Positions 1 through 12,017 of a DNA stretch of 64,000 nucleotides are shown here, piece by piece; within the stretch, counting starts at the first letter, position 1, and each line of letters begins with the position of its first letter. Location: the NCBI RefSeq assembly GCF_010093815.1, contig NW_022985556.1:285339-349338 (forward strand), in the 5' to 3' direction. The position numbers and the translations under genes are program-made. Origin of the DNA: Pseudovirgaria hyperparasitica (Eukaryota; Ascomycota; Dothideomycetes; Acrospermales; Acrospermaceae). The notes beneath the pieces are model-generated. The model saw nothing but the letters and a program-made list of their open reading frames with translations, was not told where the DNA came from and searched no databases.

Positions 1-2
1 CC

Positions 3-518
3 TTCAGACACTTACCCAACACGCTATGGAAACATCTTCTGATGAAAGAGATGCCATGGCTATGGGAAGTATGGTGTGACGACGAGCCCTATTTCTGGGC
101 CGCAGTAGCGTTCGGTAACATCGCACAATCCTACATCGACAACGAGCGCGACCTGGCTAGATACGATGAACAGTCTGCCGAAATAGATCGCATTAATCGT
201 ATAATTGAAGAAGCATACGTTCGCGAAAACCCAGCGTTTGTCGGACGGTGGAAAAAAGCAAGCGCAGAAGCTCTAGGTGAGCGACCGGTTCTGTCACAGG
301 ACTGGCGATCCAAGGCCAGTCCTGTCTCTGGTAAGTTGCCGTCCAGCAAGACGAACTGGTATTCGCTCTACACACTCATCACGCGACATTGGAAAGATTT
401 GAAGGGTTTGAGGAACAGAGCGCGAATATGGACTGATATTGAACGAATGATGGGTATGATCGCAGAATCAAGAGAGCGCGGTCTCATTTCGCCGCTTGGA
501 GGAGACCCGACGTTTTGA
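3..518 (+). CDS. F-box-like protein, C-terminal part (5' end outside window)
   Basis: An open frame runs in from the left edge (codons from base 3) to a TGA at 516-518. It therefore continues upstream of the ATG at 42, and I treat the 158-residue ATG version as an artefact of the window edge. The first residues read LPNTLWKHLLMKEMPWLWE, a pattern I associate with the body of fungal F-box proteins just after or within the domain (Leu-Pro, Trp, then MPWLWEVW). The rest is helical and rich in charged and Trp residues, with no catalytic motif. F-box proteins usually recruit substrates to SCF ubiquitin ligases, but the F-box itself would lie mostly outside the window, so this assignment is inference. 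It is convergent with the next gene. Confidence 0.55.
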   Translation, partial: FRHLPNTLWKHLLMKEMPWLWEVWCDDEPYFWAAVAFGNIAQSYIDNERDLARYDEQSAEIDRINRIIEEAYVRENPAFVGRWKKASAEALGERPVLSQDWRSKASPVSGKLPSSKTNWYSLYTLITRHWKDLKGLRNRARIWTDIERMMGMIAESRERGLISPLGGDPTF

Positions 519-1157
519 TCAATCACTTGGTTTGCATTGCATACAGGTCTGATAGACTTACCGTATGGCCATACGTTCAAACGGTCATCTTGCTCTCTCC
601 GTCGACCAATCGATTCTGTGCCTCGAGTGTCTTGCTGAACCAAATGTGAAAACTACTTCTACTCCCACTTTCACCGTTTGAATCAAGTCTAAAGTGTCCG
701 TAACAAGATGCTAAACGACAAACAAACAATCATGCCACCAAAGACGACAAGTACTACTACCAACAGTCGTAGATTATATATTTGAGAAGCATCATCTCTA
801 CTCACTCCCAATGACCCCACTTCCAATACACATTCACAGGCTGTCAAGCTCAGACGAGACTTGGCTCTCCAATGGGATCACGAGATACCGCGTACTCTGC
901 CTCTCATCACAATCAGACATCTCAGGACTTCTTCCACACAAAACACAAAACACATGCCACGGCTCATTCCATTTCCATCTATGCCCTAGAAGCAAAACAC
1001 CAATCTACACCTACAAAACACCAGCCATACAACACCAAACAATCCAAAACACCAGCCCAACAAGCAACCCCCTGGTATCACGCTCCAATCCCAAAAAAAA
1101 CCCAAATTACACCATACCCCCAGAAAGTCAACAAACGCCAGAGCAAAAGGATCCTGA
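519..1157. other. convergent 3' spacer
   Basis: This is the space between the stop codons of two converging genes. From about 930 to 1160 the plus strand is A/C-rich and almost free of G, so the short frames seen there are low-complexity. I see no gene. Confidence 0.6.
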
Positions 1158-4100
1158 TCAAAAACTAAGCTCATCCCCACTCATCTCATCGTCAAGCATC
1201 ATGCGCGTCTGCACAGCACCCCGTGCCGCCGACAATCTACGAATAGCACGATGAGCGCGCTCCTTTGAGCGAGAATCAGGTCTGGTGGTATCTGCGCGGG
1301 TCTTATGCGAGTATGTCGCGCGTAGCGAGCGGGATGGTATGACTGGCATTATGAGCTCGTCTTCTTCGCTGGCACTCTCATTCAGGATGTCGTTTGTGTG
1401 GTAGGTCGACTTTGATGCAGATTTGCGATTATCTTGGCGGACAGAAGTGTAGCTGGTTTGGCTCTTGAGACCCCGAGTTGGTCGTCGGCAGGATCGGCGT
1501 GAAGAAGTTGTGCTGGTAGAGGAGAAGGAGGTGTCAAGATCGATCATGTCACTCACGCGCTTTGAGCGACGAACGGGAGCCTTGTAGATTCTTAGATCGT
1601 CATCGGTTTGTATATCGTCCTGCTCCACGGCTTCTTCTTCGTTATCGTCAGAATTGTCGGAACAAGATGTTTCCAGCGATGTCCTCCGGCGTTTGGCTCT
1701 TTGATCGCGCATAACTTGCGCAAAGCTTCGCTTCTTGGTGTTGCGTGGCTGCTGATGCCTTGTTTGCTGAGAGTCGTCCTCTGAGACCGACGTTACGGAC
1801 TCGTCTGACTCGTCATCTGAATCGATCGATGATGTCCCACTCGACGTGGGAGATTCTGCCAATGAGATCTTCCGGGCAAGAGAAGGGCGTTTCCGCGGGA
1901 GCGTCGGCTGTGGTGCTAAAATTGGACGAGTGTAAATAACGACTTGTGGCGACATATAGTGCCTAGATGGAGAGACAGCTTCCAGTCTGCACTCGTACAC
2001 GCTCATTTCCCGGCTTTGGAAGTCTTGCCGTTCCACAACGGGCGTCGACACTGACAGACTACTTGACAGCGACGACTCCGGTTCGTCTTCAACCAGCGGT
2101 TTGTCGAGATTCTTAGCGCCTTTGCGCGCGACCGCTGCAGGAGTGCACATAATCCATTCCTCGATGCCTTCCTCCCATCGGTAGCCCTGCTCTTGCTCGT
2201 CACCCTCTGAGCCAGAATCGCTCGTGGGCTCTGGGTCTTCTGACGACTCCGAGGATGGAACATCGAGTGTGAGGCCATGACCCGAAAGCTTCATCGTCTT
2301 TTCCAATGATTTTGCATACTGGAAGTGCACATTGTCCTGTGAGTTTTCAGAAAACTCAATCGCAGCACGATACACTATACGGTCCATGAAATGAACATTT
2401 TTAGGCTCTGCAGAGGCAGAAACTATCGTGAGCGATTGCAACAATCCCTTCAACGTATCAAAATGATCTTTCTGCGTAACGTGCCCGTATGAGCGGGCGA
2501 TAGAGTTCAGGACCTTTGATATTGCGTCAATAACTGATGTGTTCTTGACAAAATCGCCAGTGGCGAGGCGCCTGAGCTCGCCGATCCGGGGAATCAAGTG
2601 CTCAGAGATCCCCATGGAGTATGGGTCACTTGTCGACAAGAGTAAGTCAGCGACCAGAAGTGTACAAGCGCGTTCTGTGTGCGTTGTTATGACTGACTGA
2701 GGCCCTCCTGGCATTCTTGACTTCTTGGTCTTTGCCAGTTCTATCGAGAACGATTGGCAGAAGTAGTGCAGTAAGCGCAGGTACCTTCCGGGATATGGTT
2801 GGTCCTCTCCTTGAGTGCTGGTTCCGGAAAGACCGGCACAGGTAAAGATGGTAAGCATACTGTTGACCGTGTTGTTGAGAGCACCGCGTACAGATGGCTT
2901 CACGGGGTTTCTCCGAGCCTCTGTGGCATTATGGTCTGCCCACTGGGATTCGCTATCCGTACATGGGTTCGGCGGCGCGAGACCAAAGCTTCTCAGAAGA
3001 ACGACATCTAGTAGTTCAAGCGCTGGGCCCAATGAAGACTCATGTGAGTTGATCGACTTGATGATCTTGGCCCATATCGGCAGAATTGCCTTTGTAGCCA
3101 TCCACTCAACCGGGAGCTTCCCGCTTCTCAGCAAATTAGCCATCGTTCGATAGAACAACGACCAGCTTCCTGATGACTCCACATAGTTTCGGAATAACGA
3201 CAAGATCGCATGATCCGGTTCCTCAAAAATGTCGTCTTGAGGATGATTAGGCACTTGCATGTTCGGCTGCAGAGTCATCAGTGCAACTGAAAGCATCTCC
3301 TCGCCGGCATCCCATGCTTTAGTCTTGGTGCACAGTTTAGCAAGCTCAAGCAAGAGAGTCTGAGGTAGAACAGTATCCCGTAACGCTTCCGTCACCATTT
3401 TGATTGCAGAAGCGCGCACAACATGACCCAGCGCTTGGCGTCCATTCTCGTCGCGAAGGGCCAAATGCTCTATATCATCGTATATTCTCACTGCCGCGTC
3501 CTCGGTGTCATCATCGTCCTCCTCTTTCTGCCAGTACTCTTCAAGCTCGATGTAAGCTGGAACTTGACGCAAGCATGTCGCCCTGAGAGATCTCGTGCCT
3601 TTCCGTTCGCGCTCCGGGCCGTACGCCGCGGTTGCCTCCAGCACTTTCTCCAGCCCAGCATATGCACCGCTGATATGAGCAAATGTGTCGGTACTCGTCT
3701 GTTTCCTGACTGCCTTTAGGTGCTCTTTTTGTTGTACGTGGAGAGGCTTACGGCCGCGCTGCGGGGCCTGCTGGGGAGATATGTAGCGAGGACTCTCCTC
3801 GATGTGCTGCAGCGTCCGGGCAATGAAGGGTGTAGGGACGTTAATCTCGCCGGGTGGTCCCATGGGAGGCTTCGACTTTGGCCGCATTGGAGTTCGAACA
3901 TGTCTCCCAGGTCGAGAGGTGGCCTTGTATGTCCTGAGAGGTTTCGCTTCCGGTACCCATTCTAGATCGTCCTTCGTGTCACTAGTCTTCTTCCAAGTCC
4001 TTCGACGCGGTGATGTAAGCGCTGCCTGGCATTCCTCCTCTTTCGCCTGTTCCTTTCTCGGCTCTGGCTTCTGCGTTCTCGCGTTGTCTGCTGCTTTCCT

Positions 4101-4193
4101 CAGCGCAGTTAAGCGTGAAGAGATCGGTCGCAGTAGTCTGTTGCAGCGCGCAGTGGTCCAAGGGATCTGGTCGTCGGTGACATGCTTAACCAT
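1158..4193 (-). CDS. Large conserved-type nuclear protein of unknown function (1011 aa)
   Basis: Single-exon frame of 1011 codons starting at the ATG at 4193. I do not recognise a named family. The N-terminus (KHVTDDQIPWTTARCNRLLR) is basic and looks like a conserved signature. Residues about 20-210 are basic and disordered. The middle (about 210-640) is predicted helical, begins with an acidic patch (EEDDDDTED) and looks like an alpha-solenoid with many Leu and Ala. The C-terminal third (about 660-1011) is Ser/Asp/Glu-rich, with basic clusters such as KRSFAQVMRDQRAKRRR that look like nuclear localisation signals. It ends in a conserved-looking helix followed by an acidic tail. The disordered charged arms around a helical core suggest a nuclear scaffold or chromatin-associated protein, but this is inference. 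No intron is needed to keep the frame. Confidence 0.75.
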   Translation of the reverse strand: MVKHVTDDQIPWTTARCNRLLRPISSRLTALRKAADNARTQKPEPRKEQAKEEECQAALTSPRRRTWKKTSDTKDDLEWVPEAKPLRTYKATSRPGRHVRTPMRPKSKPPMGPPGEINVPTPFIARTLQHIEESPRYISPQQAPQRGRKPLHVQQKEHLKAVRKQTSTDTFAHISGAYAGLEKVLEATAAYGPERERKGTRSLRATCLRQVPAYIELEEYWQKEEDDDDTEDAAVRIYDDIEHLALRDENGRQALGHVVRASAIKMVTEALRDTVLPQTLLLELAKLCTKTKAWDAGEEMLSVALMTLQPNMQVPNHPQDDIFEEPDHAILSLFRNYVESSGSWSLFYRTMANLLRSGKLPVEWMATKAILPIWAKIIKSINSHESSLGPALELLDVVLLRSFGLAPPNPCTDSESQWADHNATEARRNPVKPSVRGALNNTVNSMLTIFTCAGLSGTSTQGEDQPYPGRYLRLLHYFCQSFSIELAKTKKSRMPGGPQSVITTHTERACTLLVADLLLSTSDPYSMGISEHLIPRIGELRRLATGDFVKNTSVIDAISKVLNSIARSYGHVTQKDHFDTLKGLLQSLTIVSASAEPKNVHFMDRIVYRAAIEFSENSQDNVHFQYAKSLEKTMKLSGHGLTLDVPSSESSEDPEPTSDSGSEGDEQEQGYRWEEGIEEWIMCTPAAVARKGAKNLDKPLVEDEPESSLSSSLSVSTPVVERQDFQSREMSVYECRLEAVSPSRHYMSPQVVIYTRPILAPQPTLPRKRPSLARKISLAESPTSSGTSSIDSDDESDESVTSVSEDDSQQTRHQQPRNTKKRSFAQVMRDQRAKRRRTSLETSCSDNSDDNEEEAVEQDDIQTDDDLRIYKAPVRRSKRVSDMIDLDTSFSSTSTTSSRRSCRRPTRGLKSQTSYTSVRQDNRKSASKSTYHTNDILNESASEEDELIMPVIPSRSLRATYSHKTRADTTRPDSRSKERAHRAIRRLSAARGAVQTRMMLDDEMSGDELSF

Positions 4194-5365
4194 GGCAAAA
4201 TATATTCAAAATACCAATTAAACATACTAGAGCATGATCTATGCTATCTATGCTGCGGTATCCAAAAGGGTGAATGGTGAAGTAAAGAATATCTCGTGTT
4301 GACAGTGAGTTGTGATGTGCCGTCGCAAGGGTAAACAAGACAATATCGGGGCTGTCGGAGCTAACTTAACCAAAGGGGGAAAGGCTAGCTCGGGCGAGGT
4401 TCAGCCCTATCTCAACGACCGTGCCACACGTTGGCAACAGGCCATTCACTTCGTTCGACCATGACCAAGGGCAAGACATGATCTACACTAGGTATTGGGT
4501 CTAGGCCAGGCTGCCACGCGGCGAAACAGCATCATGCGCAGCGCTGCACCACTTTGACTATACCCCCAAGGCCTTGGCGAATTCATGCCAACTGGCCTTG
4601 ATTGTGTCCCGGAAAGTAGCGACGAAAAGGCATTCTATTCTAGAGGCGAGACACGGTTTCATCACATATCCAAGGCAACTCTTAGAATTGAACCCAGGAT
4701 AAACCACTACAATACAGAGTATGGATGGGATTAAAGTAGACTTTCAATATGTATAAAGGCTAATACAACGGTCTATAAAACGACAAGCGACGAGCCTGAC
4801 ACTCAGATCTCGCTCAGAAAACGTCTCAGTATAGCTCTAGAATATTATGCTCTCTGCCCTGAAGCATGTTCCCCCATATCCCACTTTGTAAGGTATGTAA
4901 AGAGAAGGATCCATCCCAAAAAGAAATGTTCCAAAGCGATTGAGAAACCAAACACATCCTCCTCCTACCGCGACATTAGTCCCGAAAATAAAGATAATGA
5001 TCGACGACGTATTTACACGTGCGAGCCAATTAACTATCATGCATCAGTATTCGGATGCTTTCGTCAAGTCGTGTGAACCATGCCCCCCCATACATAGCGA
5101 AGGAAAAGCCGGATGATACAAGTCAAGCCGAGGCGAAAGGAAATGGTTTATGGAAGGACTCGAATGACTATTTCTAAGTCACCGCTTTCGTGGAATGGCG
5201 GGCACTACGCATCGAATAGTAACGCGAAACGTCTGATCCCTTGGCTAAGCACCAAAAGGTAGATGAGGAGCAAGCACAAGGCGCTCGGAGAATGATAAAA
5301 AAGAATGACTGATGCCAGGCCCGATAGTACAGCTAGACATGGCAGAACGCTCCAACAGCTATCGT
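4194..5365. promoter_or_regulatory. upstream region of the 1011-aa gene and 3' flank of the Rua1-like gene
   Basis: Intergenic stretch between two genes on the minus strand. It must hold the promoter of the 1011-aa gene (near 4200-4700) and the 3' UTR of the Rua1-like gene (near 5300). I see no supported coding region and no clear single promoter element. Confidence 0.4.
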
Positions 5366-7502
5366 CTAGATAATTTCGGCAAGCGTCGATCTCACACCCC
5401 TGAGCCCAACATGTTCTGCATCTGCCGACGAAGCGGGTATACAATAGACGTCAGAGCCTGGAGCTGACATTCTCGTCAACGTAGCTTCGGACGACGAGCG
5501 TTGTAGCAGTGGAGGTGACGGGTCGAACGATGTCTCCTTGCTGGTAGGATACGAGGTGGACGTCGTTGTAGATGCCGACGATACCGTTCGAGCACGAATC
5601 TGATGGGACGTTTCGCGACGGCGTTTCGGTCCGTCTTTGACCTTGGGATGCGTGTGACACTGCAAGAAACACCAAATTAGGATCTGTCAAAACCCCACCC
5701 GGGCATGAATGCATGAGCCATCCTGCTAAGCTTACCTTGTACGCATGCCGAAACCACGTCGTGCCTTTCTTCTTGCTGCTCACCAACGCGATCCAATCGC
5801 CGCAGCTCCCGCAAAGGCCCTCCCAGACATCCAGATTCCCCTCCGTGCGGCGTGTCTCCTGGGGTTTCTGGAACGCGACCCCGGTAGCGGCGCTTACGCC
5901 GTGCGTAAAGGACTTGTCGTACCAGAACGCGCTGTTCTTGAGGACTAGCCATCGTCCGGGTTTGCAGAGACCGCACCAGCCCTCACGTTTGTTGCCGTGG
6001 CCACGTACCCACCGCGGGGTGTAAAGGTCGCCACTGAAGCGCAGATCTTGTTCATGGGGGATCAGGTCTGGGTCGGACGGGTGCATGTCCGACTCGGGTG
6101 GATTGGATGGCTCTTCCTGGAGTGAGGAATATAGGTCAGGTGGATCGGATAGGTCAGCGAAATGCGCTGCGTAGCCTCCATGCCGGTCTGCATTACTCTG
6201 TAAGAGCCTGAATAGATTTTGGGATGGCACAGGCCGGGGAATCTCCAGTGGATACTGGTGACTGTCTGGTCCGTAGTAACTCGGCATACTTGATTGTACA
6301 TGATTTGGCTGGTAAGGATTCGAGCAACTTGGGACTATGGAGTGAGAATTAATTTGGGCGTGAATGTGTGATTGAGACAGCGCGTGTTGGTACTGCTGTT
6401 GACATTGTTGTTGGTACTGATTATGGGCTGGACTGTAGATCATTCGCTGTGGTGTTCCGGCATAAGCCCCTACAGGATATGACGCATACTGGGCTAAAGA
6501 AACTTGCGTAGCTTGCGGTATCTCTTCGCTTTCCTTGACCTGTCCGCTCTGCACACCCTGTCCGTTTTGCGAAGGCTGGCTGGTCAGGGGCCGGCTGTAA
6601 GGGGATAATCGACCCTGTATATGGCTAAAATGTCGCGATGGGATAGAGGAAGGTGCGGAGGTTGATGCATGAGATGCTGCAGTTGTAGACCATCGCTTGA
6701 GACGGTTCTTATCGATCGTATAGGGTGACGTGCGCATAGTCATACGCGAAGACGGAGATGCTTTCGATCTATGTCCGGGACGGAAAGCCTCATCGCTCCT
6801 TGACGAGGATGCCGGAGACACAAGCATTGCACTTTGATGAACCCCGCCCCATCCATCAGTTTCTGTTATGCGGCTTTGAGTCTCTGAGCCGGAGAGATCT
6901 TCAAAGTTGAGCACTTCGGCCAGAGCTCCACAGCTCGACATTGAGAAAGAGGACTCGGATATCCGTCTCGAGTTCACGTTGAAGGTTGATAGGTCACCGT
7001 CAAGATCGGCTCCCAAGAACCTTCTCAGATCTATCACAGTTCCATCATCATCTGTGCCTAACCAGTTCTGACCAAGCTCTGACACGTCGCCATCGAGTGG
7101 AGGAAATGGTATGTCTCCTGATCCTTTGTAGCCCCACGGCGCTGGCATTTGGCTGCTATCAAAGTCTGACTTCATCCCATGTATGCTGGTAACAGGAGGA
7201 TTGAACAAGCTCGCGTCGATGAAGGAATTCTGGATATCCAGACTGGGTCCGGTAGTGCATTCGACCAACTCGGAAGAAGTTACAGCTTCCGATGACGTCT
7301 GATCCTTGGATGACCTCACACAGACCTGCTCTTGTTTAACAACAGCGTCTACTCTGTCATGATTCTTGTTCTCGCTCAGGTCTCCAGTGTCGTCCGTCGT
7401 AGTGGAATCTGAGCCAGGACATTGTGTCGCGGAGTGGATCGTGTTTGTTTGGTGATCGTCATGAAAGTACTCGGGGTACTGTTGCTGTTGTTGTTGGGCC
7501 AT
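5366..7502 (-). CDS. Transcriptional regulator with Rua1-type C-terminal zinc-binding domain
   Basis: Two exons, 7502-5736 and 5659-5366, joined across a 76-bp intron (GTAAGC...TTGCAG, phase 0), give 686 aa. The N-terminal ~480 residues are disordered and rich in Gln, Ser and Pro (a Q run at the start, a QQQ-rich stretch near residue 360), as in activation regions. The conserved part is about residues 485-610. It has WVRGHGNKREGWCGLC, then LKNSAFWYDKSFTHG, a second CGSC pair, and after the intron CHTHPK. This is the signature of the Rua1 C-terminal domain (PF14616), first known from the Ustilago maydis regulator of ustilagic acid synthesis. Paired Cys/His residues imply zinc binding and DNA recognition in the nucleus. 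The target genes are unknown and nothing nearby resembles a glycolipid cluster. The intron falls exactly between the two halves of the putative zinc site. Confidence 0.85.
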
Positions 7503-10500
7503 AAAGCCATTATGTTGACTAGATAATGCGTCGCTAGAACATCTGATCTGACTGGAACGTCTCCTATACGGTGGGACCCCACCGAACAGACCATGCTGAG
7601 TAACCGGATAGCTGTTCGCAAATGAGTACTACTATATGCAGAATTCGAGCATATGACTGACTGTTGCGTCATCCCGAACTCCATCTAAACTATATTGGAC
7701 ACCGTGCGATCCAAGGCAGTCATGCGCTTGGGGTCTGGTAAAAATAAACGAGAGCTATCTCCTGTTAGAATGGATTGTCAAACAGCGGAGACATTGACAT
7801 CAAGGAAGAAGAGGAAAGTAGCAACCGTACGATAAACAGGTCAAGCTAGGACGGCGATATCAAAGCAGTGTATATCACCGCTTAGAGCCAAGAACACTTA
7901 TCAGACGAGTTCTATACTGTAAAAAGGCGTTGGACAACAACGAGTGTCGCTCACAAAAGAACCGAAATGAATGGTGAGAAGAATATAACTTCTCGTAGCC
8001 AGTACGGAAGACACAGAGCCCCGCTCTAAAGAACGTGATAAAAAAGAAAAGATAGGAGTCGGCTGAAATGAGTGAAGTGGCCAAAGTAGTAGGAATGACA
8101 AGGTAGCGGGGACTAACTACTATATGGAGGAGGCGGAGTACAGAATCATGCCCCGAGCGGGAAGAGTGGGCAGGCGTTGTTAGACAGAGGGATGTGAGCA
8201 AGGCGCACCGACTATGTTGACGATGAGAGCAAGAAGATTCGGTAGAGGTCTGATGGAGCATCGGATGCCGCCTTGGCTGCAGCGAGATGGAACAGCAACT
8301 GATTAGGGCAATCCCACACAGGCATGTGACCTAATCGGGATGTGTATACAGGGCATGTGAGAGGGGGGGAAGAGAGGAGTTGTGAGTGAGACTCTCAGAA
8401 CGCCAGAAACTCATACACTTCCCACAGACCCTCTCTCCCCCAGACGTTCTAGAGCCACAACAAGGTCGGCGATACAGGGGCAGCTCAAGGCACCAGGCTG
8501 ACCACCGGGAAGACGCATTTCAAGGTCCAGCATTCCTGTCTCTGTATTGCTCCAGTCATATACCGACAGCGGTGGCATGGCATGGCTGCTCTGATCAAGC
8601 TGTAGCCTGTAGAGAGGATTGGCATGTGAGATGTAGGCGATGGGCGCTTGCTGCAATGGCGAATGCACGATGGCAGCAATGGAGTCACAAACACTGAGGC
8701 AAAGCGGCTATACGAAACCCTCAGAAAAGGCGTCGAGTTTCACGATGGGAAAAGAGGCGACGGCGGCGGGAATGCAGTTGTGCTGGTGAAGGCGATGAAG
8801 TGTAAGAGAACGCGCGACGTTGGAGGTATCGCTGTCGTCGGAGCACTCCAACCTGAAACTCGCTAGCCCGGACCTGCAGCTGCTGCTGGTTCAGCCTCAT
8901 AACAGACGCCACACGCTAAAAATCACCATGCCGAGAGTCCGAGACAGCAGCGTCTTCCCCCTGGAACATATCCCTTTACCCGTCAATCCCTCTATACACT
9001 AAATCCATCCGCCCGCCCGCACCATGCCGTCAGTGTCCTCCTTCGGGAACATTCTCAATTGGGTACAGGGCTCATCGCTTTTGCATCTCTGAACCACCAG
9101 CGAGATCTGCGCGTCGATGATCGCTTGTGCATCGCTTGTGACTTGCCCCCGGCGCCCGCATCTGTACATACATACATGCATTGACCGTTCGAAGATTCGA
9201 ATCTTAACCCTTCATCGACCATCAAAGACATGGCTGATTCCTCGTCGCGTACACCCTACTTAATTGACGAGCCAGGCAAACGTCCAACCAGGAGGAGCGA
9301 GGCAACCAGGCAATCATGCAGAAGAGTACAGAACTCTTGGTCAAACCGCGACGAGGACGCGTTTTTCTTGCATGGGGCATCCTGCCCTATCCAATATTCC
9401 GCTTCTTGCCGTACACGAGCTCGCTCGACCTGAACGGGATATGTGTCCGTGCAGTCATGGACCGGCCAGGGCCATGACTGCTGATAATCATCAACTCCTT
9501 TCGAGCGAAAACGCATGAAGTGAAAAGCAGAAGCGGAAATTACTGTTCGACATCGCCCATCCCAGCACGTTTCAACAGATCAGCAGCACGCAATACCATC
9601 TAGCGAATCGAGGTGTCCACGTAGCCTCCACTGATGACTGTACTGGGGAGAGAGCAAAGGGGGGGCGTAAAACGTACAGATCCCATATCGAACAATCTCA
9701 CTTGCCCCATTGGGGACTCAGGAACCATGCTGGGGAAACGCGAATGAGCCCTATGGTGACGTACCGTGAAGCCTTATCGATACATCTCGTATCGTACACG
9801 TTGTTATTCAAAGGGTCATCCGAGTCTTGACCCTCGAGGGTTGCGACGCCGACCCTCGGTTCTCGACTTCATTTGCCGATATAGATGAGCTGTGCTACCC
9901 TTTCGACTGGCCGTTGACCCCATGGTCGGTAGCGACTCACCACTTTCACATGCTCGTGCTCAAGTTGCCATGTTCTTATCATCGCGACGCGTGCAAGGCA
10001 TCTGGTTGAATATGTTGAGCTCAGCATGGCTGTCCACATGTCACCATCAGGCCTGAGAACGTGTACAGTAGTATCCCTCATCTTCTCAACTCATGATCTC
10101 TCGCCGGGATGACGTCCTGACACTGCCCTCAAACCTTGCTTGTCTCACTGTCTAGCTGTCGTCGAGGCGCCAAGCCATGTCAAGTCTGATGGCAGTCTAC
10201 GCTCATGACACAGTATGGTCATTCACGCAGGGGTATTGATCAAATATAGGAAGGACAGTATCAGTCAGGGTAGACAGATTCGTTCTTCTAGAAGCACGCC
10301 TGTGTCAGTATTTCGCGGGTGGTGGCGCAGCTACGTGCATCTATATGCAGGCTCTAGTCAGATGAAGAGCTCAGAAACATGACAACGGTGGGCTTCTTAT
10401 CTAATCATACGAAGGACCACAAGACTATATGTAATGAAGACTTTCAGCTGATTCCATACCACGTAATTCATCCTAATGGAAGTGTTCGAGAAGAGAATTA

Positions 10501-11043
10501 GAGGAAGAGAAGAGCATCAGAGGAGCGAGCACAGGTCAAACACAAAATACCCGCAGACGTCATTTCTAGCATCACAGCATCTAGTCTACCAAAATGTCAA
10601 GTCCGAACTCCCAGGGCAGCATAACCTTCCCAAAACAAAAACACAGCCACCCGCTACAAACCCCCCACAAAAACAACCGCACAACATCTCCCCAAAAATA
10701 GGCAAGACGCGGGCGGTGTATTGGCAGTTTTCCAATCTCCCTGATCCACACAGCTGTTCAGCATGACTGCCTCAGTCCCCCCCAAACCCCCCCTGCTCAG
10801 CGCGCGCTTCCTACTCTGTTCCTTGGATAGTTCCTTTGTATAGGACTTGATCAAGCTCGTATGGCGCAGGGTGTCTGTTGTGTGAGGATGGGCTACATAC
10901 TTGCCGTACAATGCCCGATATCGATGCAGCACACAGTATGTACGTAGCAGTGCCCCTTTCCAAGCACCACCGCCAGGTAGTACCACGCCTTAATTTCTAT
11001 AGAAAGATTAAAATATACGAAACTTACAACCCTGATACCAGAA

Positions 11044-11045
<2 letters not shown>

Positions 11046-11140
<95 letters not shown>

Positions 11141-11150
11141 NNNNNNNNNN

Positions 11151-11247
<97 letters not shown>
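11046..11247. repeat. (CAGA)n microsatellite with a 10-N assembly gap
   Basis: An almost perfect tetranucleotide array covers about 200 bases and is interrupted by ten Ns at 11141-11150. The apparent Arg-Gln-Thr-Asp repeat frame is a translation of this array and not a gene. The N block is probably a placeholder, so the true length is unknown. Confidence 0.97.
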
Positions 11248-11482
11248 CACAGCTACACCAATACACAGAAAGATACACCAATACACAGATTAATGAATAA
11301 AACCTACACATATACATACATATACATCCCACCCATCACCCTATCCTACCACACGATTACCACTTCCTACTCACTCTTCCAAGTCCATACTAACTGCATA
11401 CTAACTACATACATCAATATATAGATAGAACGTTATAAATGTACTGACACAAGAGTGGTTGATTCATTTCATTCACTTTACT

Positions 11483-11508
11483 CACATCACATCACATCAC
11501 ATCACATC
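11483..11508. repeat. (CATCA)5 pentanucleotide repeat
   Basis: Five consecutive CATCA units lie just right of the CAGA array. Confidence 0.9.
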
Positions 11509-11566
11509 GAAGGTCGGGGTTGAGAGTAAAAGGCTAAGGTCAAGATTAGAGGTTATGGTCAAGGAT

Positions 11567-11602
11567 AAGGTCAAAGGTCAAAGGTCAAAGGTCAAAGGTC
11601 AA
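11567..11602. repeat. (AGGTCAA)5 heptanucleotide repeat
   Basis: Five tandem AGGTCAA units, preceded by degenerate copies (AAGGTCAAGA, GGTTATGGTCAAGG) from about 11532, suggest expansion from an imperfect seed. Confidence 0.9.
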
Positions 11603-11647
11603 GTAAAGTGAACAAGAATCCCAGCCAGCAAAAAGCCAGCAAAAAGT

Positions 11648-11672
11648 CAGCCAGCCAGCCAGCCAGCCAGCC
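11648..11672. repeat. (CAGC)6 tetranucleotide repeat
   Basis: Six CAGC units are preceded by two AGCAAAAAG copies at about 11628-11645. Confidence 0.9.
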
Positions 11673-11947
11673 GCATCACTGATTATTATCATCATCATTG
11701 TTTCCGACTATCCATGTGACGATGCCATTGCTCGTACCGTATCCCTCTCTATGTACAGAAACATAGCGTCAAAGCTCCCTCAACGCACAGCAACATGTGT
11801 ACAATACAAAAAAACGAGGGGGAATGCTACAGCGAGCAAGACCACAGGTGGTGTGCTATGCGAAAGTTTTGGATGGTATGGTGGAAAAGGGGGTTTGGGT
11901 ATATGAGTACAGAAAAAAACAAGGGACAAAATGCAGGTTTTTTGGAT

Positions 11948-12017
11948 GTGATGATGCTGATGACGATGATGATGCTGGTGATGATGCTATGCAGTCGATG
12001 CCATGCCATGCCATGCA
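11948..12017. repeat. GAT/GATGCT-rich repeat followed by (CCATG) repeats
   Basis: Imperfect GATGAT/GATGCT triplet repeats cover 11948-11990, and three overlapping CCATG units lie at about 12000-12015, close to the 3' end of the next gene. Confidence 0.75.

Noticed and set aside
9185-9215. TTCGAAGATTCGAATC considered as a tRNA B box
   Set aside because: No matching A box or acceptor-stem complement in the flanking 90 bases on either strand.
10878-11300. Frame encoding an Arg-Gln-Thr-Asp repeat protein
   Set aside because: It is a translation of the (CAGA)n microsatellite and passes through ten Ns. The opposite strand is equally open as a Leu-Ser-Val-Cys repeat.
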